A stretch of 64,000 nt of DNA from Mangifera indica (taxonomy: Eukaryota; Streptophyta; Magnoliopsida; Sapindales; Anacardiaceae): NCBI RefSeq assembly GCF_011075055.1, contig NC_058148.1:14501969-14565968 (forward strand), given 5' to 3'. Each line of letters starts with the position of its first letter. Within the stretch, counting starts at the first letter, position 1. Both the position numbers and the translations under genes were made by a program. Below are positions 24,835 to 34,035 of this stretch, piece by piece. Below the pieces are notes generated by a model. That model was not told where the DNA came from. It worked only from the letters and a program-made list of their open reading frames with translations, and searched no databases.

Positions 24835-26218
24835 TATGCATAATTGAAGAACTAGTGTTTCATCCGAGATGAAAGATGAAGGTATGCAGAAAAGCAGAAT
24901 TCATTTAGCAGGGGCCTGAAGTAGTAGGTTTGTATACTATGTTATCAGATAATTAAGGGTTTTATTTCTGTATGCATAAGGCAAACCCCTATTAAGTGTC
25001 TGTCACAGACTGATATACGACTGATTAACTAGCACCATACTCTCTTCCTGTATAATTTAGTACTTAAAACTCAGTGCCATGCAAACTTTGTTGATGTGTT
25101 TCATTCATGAGTCCCATCTTATTCATTAAGCCAACAATTGCTGTGGTAAAAATTTGCTATAGCTAGGCTAGCTACCTTCTACCACGTGAAAATTGAATCC
25201 TGTGATTATAGCATAGGGTCTAGCAGCTGCTTTCTATGAAGATGTTTTTGCTATTTTATAAGTCTTGTTTTTCAGTAGTTCCTACCCTGCTAGAGCTCCT
25301 GAATTACAAGTGAACCAGTCTTTTTACTTTCCCTAGACAAATTCAATGCTTTATTTATGCCTGGAGAAAGTACAGATACAAATGAAATTTTTTCTAGTGT
25401 TAACTAGAGATGGTGACAGGGAGGAGTGGGGAGCGGATTGATATCCCCATCCTCATTACGGAGATGGCAAAGATTTTCCTTTCTTTTCTTACGAAGAAAA
25501 ATCCCTTTTCTGTACCCGCGAAAAAAAATTTTCTCCTTGTAACTTCTAAACACAATATAAATATATTTAATAATAAAATTTAGTATATTAAAACCAATCT
25601 ACTATTTCAAATATGACAAATATTATATATTAACCGTTTTAATATGCACAACAAAAACATAAATATTTTAAAACTATAAAAATATATTAGTATTTTAAAC
25701 AATTATATTAATATAATGGCAGAGATGGGGACTAGGCGGGGCAGGGCGGGGCAAGGACGGGATGGGATGGGGTGGGGTGGGGTGGGAAGGGGAGGAGACA
25801 CATATATCTCTGTCCCTGATTGTAGAAATTTTTTTCATTCTATTTCTATTAGAGAATCTCTTCCCTGTTAAAGTTAAGGAGGGTTGGGGGTCTTAAATTC
25901 AGGTTCAAATTGTCATTTTTAGCGTTGAGGAAGATGAAAGGGGACTTTATTTGTTGGATATTAGTTTTAAGAACAAATAAAGCTAGTTTTGGATTACCAA
26001 ACCGGTAGACTTTTAAGAAATTCCCAAATATGTATTGTCAAGGTCTTCCACTTCAATTCGGGCATGTTATATCGTACTATTATGTGCAATACAATCAATT
26101 TGCATGTGAGATTGCGAATTTGTGAGTACCCTGCCAGCAGAAATTGAGTAATATTATTATGCATATATAGTTAGAATTGTGATGTCAGGATACCATTTTA
26201 AATCACAAATGTTATACG
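24835..26218. other. 3' region of the AG-like gene and intergenic DNA
   Basis: The first few hundred bases should be the 3' UTR. From about 25400 to 25820 lies a repeat with purine-rich ends (AGGGAGGAGTGGGGAGCGG near 25419 and a long G-tract block at 25727-25795), listed separately. No gene is seen. Confidence 0.5.
25400..25820. repeat. Repeat with G-tract block (possible G-quadruplex)
   Basis: The right part (25727-25795) has more than ten runs of three or four G separated by one to five bases, such as GGGGTGGGGTGGGGTGGG. The left end has a weaker G-rich block followed by ATATCCCCATCCTC, so the element may fold back on itself. Such GGGG-rich short elements are common plant repeats. On the plus strand the block could form stacked G-quadruplexes. 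Confidence 0.6.
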
Positions 26219-26230
26219 TTATGAATTAAC

Positions 26231-26575
26231 CTGTTGCTTTCTGGTTTCATCCTCCAAATTTCTAGCTGAGCCAGATGCATAATTTTCACTTCTCAGGATC
26301 TCAGACCCTCTAGCAGTTGCAAAAGATGGAAAGTAATACGGGAAACCGAATTTTTCAGCTGTAATCAGAAAATGCTGATTGGCATCAAGGTTATAGTTTG
26401 TAGTAATCAAAAGATAGAATCTTTAGAAGCGGTAATATGAATAGAACAAAGAAAAGAAGAGAAATGAAGGAGAATTGTTAGACCAACAAAATCGACAGTG
26501 CTTCGACCGTTGGTAAATCTTCCAGTTCGGCCGCTGGAAAAATCAATCCCATATGGTGTGTAATTGGCCTTAACA
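26231..26575 (-). pseudogene. Truncated two-exon GDSL esterase/lipase relic
   Basis: Exon A (26575-26484) reads KANYTPYGIDFSSGRTGRFT and NGRSTVDFVG and ends at a usable donor (G|GTCTAA). Exon B (26358-26231) starts after TTACAG, reads FGFPYYFPSFATARGSEILR then ENYASGSA, and ends CAG|GTTAAT. These are the end of exon 1 and all of exon 2 of the intact GDSL gene 600 bases away, with the same intron position. The signal peptide, the GDSL serine motif and all later exons are missing, so it cannot make an enzyme. Homology stops at 26575, right beside a dispersed-repeat end (26583 onward). I infer an old tandem duplicate broken by an insertion or deletion. Confidence 0.85.
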
Positions 26576-26582
26576 TGTGTTC

Positions 26583-27149
26583 ATAGATGAGTCTTGGTTT
26601 GGATCGAATTTAAAATTAAATTATTTTCAGTCCCCAACCACTCATCTGATGCCTAAAATCAAGTTTAATGTAACTGAGATCACCGAGAAAATTTTCTCAA
26701 AATATTGCAATTTCTTTTCAGTCCTAATAATATTAATGATGATGACCCACATACTAAAAACACATATATGCACTCTGGAGACAAAGAAAGAGAAGAATTA
26801 ATGTTCCCCATGTCATCATAAAATTTTAACTTATTATTTAATGGCGGTCATTATTAAACATTCCATAATCTTCTAGTTCTAAAGTCGGCCATTAAAATGA
26901 GTAATTGGTTATTAATAAGAAAAGTTAATACCAAAGCCAAAATCTCTTGCATTTCCCATTTCTTATCTTAAAACAAATACACATAAAATTACAAAATAAA
27001 CACCCCAAAAGATGAATGGGTTATTTGTTATTACACAAATAATTGCACAATTTGTTATAGGCAACCATAATTAAAACAAAAACAACAATAATTAGCTGAG
27101 TATATATAAATTTATCTTAATTTCTCACTTCAACTCATAATCTCCATCA
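26583..27149. other. Repeat end and 3' flank of the GDSL gene
   Basis: GATGAGTCTTGGTTTGGATC at 26584 resembles the end of the element at 22135-22375. The rest is AT-rich and likely contains the 3' UTR of the GDSL gene on the minus strand. No gene is seen. Confidence 0.5.
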
Positions 27150-28568
27150 TCAGAGCTGAGCTAAGCGGCGGATATCCATGGGGTAAGCATCCGATGCAGA
27201 CTGAGCACTGTATGATCTCCTTCCAATGATCTCATTTGCAGCTTCAGTTGGATGAAATGCATCCCAAAACACATATTCCCTCCTGTTAGGGCATGGAGTT
27301 TGTGCTGGAAGACATGTAATTTGTCCGTTGTTTCTCCCCACACCACAGCATCCCGCATTTGTAACCCTGAAACCTGTAACAATCAACCAATTTTAATCAG
27401 TTAATTTCAATTAGACCATTAATGAAATGGAGTTTATTCAAATATACTCACCATAGGCAGCAGCCCTGTTTATTATATCTTGAAAGATCCCATACGCATT
27501 GATGTAGGTAAAGTTGGCACCAGACTGTTGATGGTTGAATCGATCAACTAGAGACCTGAGCTTGTTATTGAAAATTTGGTTTGCCGAGTTGATTCTCTCA
27601 ACACAAGTTCTTCCATCTTGACTGTTTTGAGCCAACTCATTTGGGCTGCACCCTATTGCCCCCACTCCAATCAACACAAACTTCCTAGCCCCATAGTCGT
27701 ATAAGGTCTGCAACATTCAAAAAACGCCATGTTAAGTAAGTAAGAACACACGACAATAAAATATATATACTACTGACATTAAGTTGCTCAGTGTACTGTT
27801 GAATGAGAACATCAGCATATTGTTCTGGGCTGAACTGTTGAGCGGTTGAATAATAGAGAGGTTGAAAATAGTTATTGAGATAGTCATTGCTGCCCAACCC
27901 AATTGAGAAAATGCAACGGCTTAGATAATTGGCGGCTGTATCTTCGTCTCCAAGTAAGTTCACTACTTGCTGCACTGTGTTTTTGTAATTATTTACTTGT
28001 CCACTGAAACTAATCCGATCGCCCTGGAAGAAAAATAATGTCAAAATGTAAGTGGCTATTGAGCGAATTTTATCATTTTTGACAAAGAAGAGTTGACGTA
28101 TAATTAATTCTCACCAGTTGTCGACCAGTTTCTTCTCTTATTCCAGCTGCTGCTGATGCAAAGTTCACTCCATTGAGAATGTCTTGACCTCTTGTAGTTG
28201 AGTATGGAGAAATATAAGAATCAAATCCCAGAAGCTCAGCTGCATATTAATTAGGAAAGCAAATGAGATTAGTGATAATTAATTCTGATGTGACATTGGT
28301 TAATTTAAATTACGTCCAAAGCTTAGTTACCAATGACATCAACAGTAGTTCCTCCATTGCTAAATCTTCCGGACGGTCCACCAGGGAAGTCAATCCCATA
28401 AGGCAAATAATCAGCTCTAGCCAATGAAGTCAGTTCATTATTGTTCCCATTATCCACCAATGAGTCGCCAAAAATGAAGTAACAAGGAACCTGTGGTGCG
28501 GCTTTAGCCCCATTAAGCAAACACAAAACAATTACCACTACACAACATTTTCCTATTGCCCTCGCCAT
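27150..28568 (-). CDS. GDSL esterase/lipase (SGNH hydrolase), secreted
   Basis: Five exons, 28568-28331, 28239-28115, 28023-27778, 27707-27452 and 27373-27150, join in frame to 362 residues, the normal length of plant GDSL lipases with this exon plan. A signal peptide (about 1-24) is followed by [14 protein letters not shown] with the nucleophile Ser36. Block III Asn lies in [10 protein letters not shown] (Asn167) and the catalytic Asp/His in WDAFHPTE (Asp326, His329). These enzymes hydrolyse acyl esters in the apoplast or secretory pathway; the substrate is unknown. Block II reads NFASAAAGI where the family usually has NYASGAAGI, so the Gly that helps the oxyanion hole appears replaced. The codon at 28571 is TTG, so ATG 28568 is the start. 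A TATATAAA box on the minus strand lies at 28679-28672. The Arabidopsis neighbour of AG, At4g18970, is a GDSL gene, which fits. Confidence 0.95.
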
Positions 28569-28671
28569 CAAACCAAGAACCCAAGAAGGAATTATCTTAA
28601 GAAGAAGGATATGGTGGAAAGAAGCTTAGAGGAACTGTGGGCTGTGTCTGATATAAATGCTGCATACATTG

Positions 28672-28679
28672 TTTATATA
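28672..28679 (-). promoter_or_regulatory. TATA box of the GDSL gene
   Basis: TATATAAA on the minus strand, about 104 bases before the start codon at 28568; a leader of roughly 70 bases would follow. Confidence 0.55.
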
Positions 28680-30818
28680 GAGAAGGAAACAAGATGTCAA
28701 CGATGGAAAATGGTATGAACAGTCGCATTGCCATAAGTTTTACAGTTGAGAGATTAGGTAGCTGCATTAATTACACGCGGAGATACTGTGAGAATTCAAA
28801 GCAAATCAAGATGGCTGGATTCAATTATCTGTCTGAGTTTGCTGTGGAATGGATCCCAATACAAGCAAATTGAATTGGTCGGTGTCAAACCCTTGTCTGT
28901 TTATAGCGTCCTTTAAAACTCTGATCATTGGCGTGCTCATCTCATAATTATTCTGACATGATATAATTAATATCGACATGGGGCAATCCTTACTTGTGCC
29001 CTTTGTTTTGTTCAAGATCTACTCGTTTCATAAGTATTTGAGTTTAAACTCGTATGAATTTGATTTAAATTTAATCCTAAGTCATACAAAAATTTAATCT
29101 TTTTGTCACTATCATTACTCTCCTTATAAAGCCACGAAGATTTTGAGTCATTACTGTACAACGAAAACTATCAATTTTGGGTACACATATCAACATTCAT
29201 TTGGTCCTACTGCACCTTTTCTTAATTAAGTTTGGTTTACTTAATGCTTATTGCAGCATGCATTACAGCAAACCATGAAGAAGCAATGTGACTTTGATAG
29301 AGAAAGCAACCGAGAACAGCTAGACGCATAGTAGTATTTATTAGGCCGGAGGACAATTTTCCACCTAAGGTTTGATGCAAATACAAACACACATTCATAA
29401 GATTTAAAAAATTCAAATATCCACTTAAAATTTAGTCTATTTTCACACACCCAAAAATTTTGTTAGAATTAAGAATAAAATCTTTATTTTATCAATAATA
29501 TTAAAATAAATAAAATTATATCTCATTTTTCTCCGGTTTGAAAACTAACAATTTTTTTCAAAATTAAATTTTAAAAAATTCATTTTTCCTCCCTAGTGTT
29601 TTAAAATTTGAAAATTTTTCTCCCTTTCTTACGAATGATGGACAATACCTTCATCTGAACAACAGCTTCATCATCCAAATGAAACATCCTTTGGATGATG
29701 TCTCGTCATCCAAGTGAAACGTCATTCAAATGAAGGCTTTGTTTGCTATTCACTCGAGAGGGAGAGAATCTTTCAAGCTCTAAAACCCTAAGAAAAAAAG
29801 TAAATCTTTTAAAATTTAACCTTAAAGAAACTCGTTAATTTTTAAACAAAAAATAATAATAAAATATAATTTTATTTATTTTAATATTATTAATAAAATA
29901 ACAATTTTATCTTTAATTCTAATAAAAAAATTTTAAATATATAAAAATTGTTACTTTGGGTGAATATTTGAACTTTTGAAATTCTAGGTGTGTGCTTTTG
30001 GTTGCAGCAAACCTTGCATGGAGCGGTTGACCCAGTGTGGCTGTTCTGAAAATTTCATTGATTAGACGCTGAACGAGTGATCTCTATCCAGCATTAAATG
30101 GGAATTGGTAAGGAAATTTAATGCTCTCATCTTCCCTTCATAAATTGCAAGAAAAATTAATTACCAGATAATTTGCCATCTGCATGTGCTCCAGTTTGCT
30201 TTGAAATTTGAAATGCCTCCAATTTGTGTCCATTTTAAAGTGAAAAAGGCATAACAAGCCTTAACTTGTAGGCTAGATTCCGGGTTTGATTTCCTTCGAG
30301 CCAGATGTTTTCCTCATGAATTTTTAGTATTACGGTAACTGGCCTTTCTTTGACCCGGTAAAGGTTTATTGGACTGAAAAGGGGATTTAATCTCTATCAA
30401 CAGCTGTGTTAAGATTAAATAAAATTAAAATATAAAGGAGCCGTGAAGTAGTTATAAAATTTATAGAGAGTTAACATAAAATTGTAAATATGATATTAAT
30501 ATTTTTTATATATATAATTAAAAAATTTTCAAAATTAATAGGATGAATTGATTTTTTTTTGTTATCCCATTTGGGCTCTTAATCCCAGTTGGCTATGTGA
30601 TTAGACCAATCAGTCGAACTAATTAAAGCTAACGAGATTAAAATAATAAATAATTTTAAATTAATGTATATTATCTTAAAAAATATTATAACCAAAATAT
30701 TGCAACATCTCGTATCATCCTGTATTCATATGCATACGTATATATATTGTTGAATCATACATCTACTGTTGAATAATTGAAAACAAAAGATTGGTTTCTT
30801 AGATGTTTTACCTTCCAT
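28680..30818. other. Intergenic DNA with foldback element
   Basis: Apart from the foldback element at 29367-30015 this stretch holds only AT-rich DNA and chance frames. The last part is the 3' flank of the unknown-protein gene on the minus strand. Confidence 0.5.
29367..30015. mobile_element. Foldback (MITE-like) element, copy 1
   Basis: The ends AAGGTTTG (29367) and CAAACCTT (30008-30015) are exact inverted copies. The arms keep matching inward for nearly 200 bases: near 29467-29520 the left arm reads ATAATATTAAAATAAATAAA and the reverse complement of 29830-29940 reads the same words. The centre holds TCATCATCC/GGATGATG sequences. No transposase frame is present, so it is non-autonomous. 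I could not find a clear target duplication. A related element lies at about 31120-31725. Confidence 0.75.
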
Positions 30819-32342
30819 TTATAAGTCATAATCAAGATCAGGAGCGGAAAAATGCTGGGAAACCAGAGATTGAAAGATTTGAAGTAAGCCTTCCAAGTCA
30901 TTACTGCCTAACACCAAACAGTCCCTTAATAAGCTTCCCTCCACCACTTCTACCTGCACTGTTTCGACCACTTCTCTTAATGGGCCCTGCAAATAAATGC
31001 ATTCCCCAAACCATTACGCAACTTTGGTTTTGGAAAAGGCCGAAGGAATATTTTCCATTGAAAGTATATTGTTTTTTGAAATTTTTTTTATTTTAATTTG
31101 AAAAATTTTATTTATCTATACCCGAACAATTAAAATTAATAGTTTTAAAAATAAAATAATAATTTTATTTATAATATTAAAAATAAACTGAAATTTTATT
31201 TTATTTTATTTTTTTCAAACCTTAAAAACTAACAATTTCTCTCTATCCAAGTTTTCAAAAATAGTATTTTCCCTCTTAGGGGTTTCTAATTTTTCAGATT
31301 CAATTTTTCGGTAACGTCTCTTTCTCTCTGACGACATCTCTTTCTCTCTAGCGTGACTTTCTTCCGACAGTCTTCATCGACATCATCGATGATGAAGACG
31401 AGTCTCATCTTCGTCTATAACAAAGACAAGATCTTCATCGTGGACAAAGACGAGTCATCTTTATCATGGACGAAAACCTCATCTTTATCTCTAAACAAAA
31501 ATGAGTCGTCTTCGTCCATGCCGTTGACGATGACGTCAAGGAAGATTGTCAAAAGGAAGTCGCATCAAAGAAAAAGAGAATTTGCCTAGAGGTCATAAGA
31601 GAGGAAGAGACGTCATCGAAAAATTGAATCTGAAAAATTAAAAACCTTATAAAAAAATATTATTTTTAAAAATTTAGGTTGAGAGAAAATTATCGACTTT
31701 TAAAATTTTGAAGAAAAAAATAATATAACTAATTAATTTTAACTATATATATAAAAAGATAAATAAAATTTTTAAAGTAAATAAAGAAAACTCGTACAAA
31801 CCGTTTACTTTGGGACGGAAATGGTCCTTTGGCCTTTGGAAAATTATAAAAGAAAAAGCTAAACTTACCGATTGTCGAAACACGCCCAGTAGTCTAACAA
31901 GCAGCCGTTTCGAAACCTCGAGGACATTCCCGTAATTTCGGCGGATCCAAGTTGCCTTGTCAAGGTCCGAGTCAAATCTCATCAACTCAGTTATGAATCT
32001 CCCCAGATCGTTCAAATCTGAAGCGGCGCCGTGCAACTCCCGGTAATCTAATTCCCGCCACGCGTAATTTTTCACGTAGTCCCATCCCACTGACCAGGCG
32101 AATCCCACGAAGCCTAACCCCAGCCCTGGCTCCAGCTTTTGAGCTATGAGCCTGGCCCGGTTTGCGCCGGATATGTCACCGCGTTCGGCGCGTAGGTTGG
32201 CGACGCGCATGAGGATGGAGTGGGAAAGGGACAGGAGCGAACGGTATTGGAAGATGGAGACGGAGTGGATGGGCTGTGGTGCGGTGGTGGCGAGGATGAT
32301 GAACAGGAATAGGGGTTTCAAATATGGTGTCATCTTGACCAT
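30819..32342 (-). CDS. Plant protein of unknown function, 213 residues, hydrophobic N-terminus
   Basis: Exon 1 (32342-31869, TCG|GTAAGT donor) and exon 2 (30986-30819, TTTGCAG acceptor) join in phase 0 and give 213 residues. Exon 2 is not a chance frame: it continues with GPLREVVETVQVEVVEGSLL and ends in TAA. Residues 8-28 are hydrophobic (LFLFIILATTAP), a signal peptide or membrane anchor. The rest is charged and probably helical: SILMRVANLRAERGDISGAN, a GLGFVGFAWSVGWDYV stretch, and several Leu/Val-rich helices. I believe the frame belongs to a conserved plant family without assigned function, but I cannot name it. Exon 1 is much richer in G and C than its surroundings. The intron (31868-30987) contains a foldback element. 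Function unknown; a secreted or membrane-tethered helical protein is the most that can be said. Confidence 0.8.
31120..31725. mobile_element. Foldback (MITE-like) element, copy 2, inside an intron
   Basis: The left arm near 31290-31320 (TTTTTCAGATTCAATTTTTC) is matched by the reverse complement of 31620-31650. Outward the arms continue through CTAACAATTTCTCTCT on the left and an inverted counterpart near 31685. Left-arm words such as AACTAACAATTT and ATAATATTAAAAATAAA are shared with copy 1 at 29367-30015, so both belong to one family. The core has GACGA/TCGTC-rich sequence with repeated TTCATC words. It lies wholly within the intron of the unknown-protein gene. Confidence 0.65.
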
Positions 32343-34035
32343 TGATTCTGATAACCGATGATCGAACGCTACTCTGGATAGGTTTCATAAAAACAGTGGT
32401 GGGCTGTTTGAACTTCCGTAAAATCTTAAGGGAAAAAAAGAGATTTCTTCTTTCTTTTTTCAGTTTTTTAATTCTAAATAATTAAATTCCATTAAATGTA
32501 TTATTGTAAATAAAAATTGATCACATTACCATCGGATAAATTATAAGATTTTTTATTATATATAAATTAAATATATAATATAAATAATATAAAATAAATT
32601 ATCAGAATAACTTTTATCTATCTTTAATTAAACATTCCTTAAATAAAAAAAAAAATTATACCAAATTCAAAACCACCTTCAAAGAAAATCTTATTAAACA
32701 TGAAACATAATTATAATCTTACTATTGTGAGATTGGATATCCTATAAATTTAAATATTATATTCAAATTATTGGTCTAATTCATTAGAAAAAGTTATAAA
32801 AAAATTTTTAAAGCATAAATAAGGTCGAAAGCCTGAACTTATAAATGATTTGGATATGAACATCGAAATTGAAACCTAAATAGATAGGCTTAAAAATCCA
32901 ACTCAAAATTACAAATCCAAACTTAAATAAATCGGGCTAAATTTGTTAGACCCAATTGACAAACCTAATGGCCGGAAAGCATCGGAAATATTTGGGTGTA
33001 GAAGTGTTGTGAGTATATTCCGGCGGGATACGAAATTTTTTTGATAACAAAGAAATATTACTTAAATCGGAAAATTTTAATTCAGTATCCACTTGGAAGA
33101 TCTTATTATTAATGTAATAATAAATTATTTGTTAATTATGGATCACACGTATCTTAACTCAAAAGGGAGGTGATAAAGACAGGAGATATGGGTTTTTGGA
33201 CACGTGGAAATCATGAAAGTCATGACCAGATCTCGTGAATTTGGATGAAGAAACAGACCTTCTTCAATTTGGCTGCGAGGGACGCCAACTTCAGAAGAGT
33301 ACGCACGAGTTTTCATCTTCATTCAGTGGCACACAAATTTATAATTAAAAAAAAGATTTGACTATATTCAGATAAAAACCAAATCTCGAGAAATCGAATC
33401 TTACAGTAAAAAAAATTAGAATACTAAGTTTTGTTGATAATAATTGGGAATATGATTGCAGAATTTTGTGTATCACAGATATTGAGTCACCTTACCCCCA
33501 AAATATCGCTTCCACAACTAGCTCCCTCGTCTCCATATGGCTTCCCCTCATTATTTTTCATTTCCATTTCCATTTTGCTTCGTTTACCAAAGCAAACCAA
33601 AACCCCACTCACTTCTTCCACTCTTTCTTCTTTGTGATGAATGTCAATTCGTTTCAGGATCAAAATATCTGCATTTTGCAAAGCAATTCGGTATTTCTTT
33701 CATACCCTTTTCTTTCCTTTGATCTCTATGGCTTTAATGTTTATTTGGATTGTATGCGAAATGTTGTCGTTATCAATGTTTATCTTCATGGTTGGTATAT
33801 ATTTTTCTGGAATTTTAATGGTTTTTTTTCACTTCAAGTAGTCTTGTTTTTGTTTGATTCACCGAGAAAGACGCTAGACTTTTTTGTCAATTATTAATAC
33901 AAATGGGAATTACTTCATAGTTACTTGTTCAATGTTTTTTTACTTTGTTGTTTGAGTGGATATAGTATCTTGCATATGTTGTTAGAATGATTAAAGGGGA
34001 TTTGCACTTTGCAGCCTCTGTTGCAGTTGAAGCAT
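32343..34035. other. Divergent promoter region between the unknown gene and TPS1
   Basis: The two flanking genes point away from each other, so promoters of both lie here. 32460-33170 is AT-rich and includes decayed repeat DNA near 32780-32950. A TTTGCAG acceptor at 34014 lies 21 bases before the TPS1 start codon, so TPS1 has a leader intron; its noncoding first exon is probably between 33300 and 33850, in the CT-rich stretch after 33480. The frames at 33466-33897 show no family likeness and are probably leader or intron sequence. Confidence 0.5.

Noticed and set aside
28821..29015. 64-codon minus-strand frame upstream of the GDSL gene
   Set aside because: Short, starts and stops by chance, no recognisable domain; it lies beyond the GDSL promoter.
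31353..31589. 78-codon plus-strand frame
   Set aside because: It is the low-complexity core of foldback copy 2, rich in GACGA repeats, not a gene.
32176..32388. Minus-strand frame over exon 1 of the unknown gene
   Set aside because: It is an alternate frame of a GC-rich exon; the 158-codon frame has a splice partner and a hydrophobic leader.
33466..33897. 143-codon plus-strand frame upstream of TPS1
   Set aside because: It starts without a credible ATG context, is Phe-rich as expected of CT-rich noncoding DNA, and shows no family likeness; probably TPS1 leader and intron.
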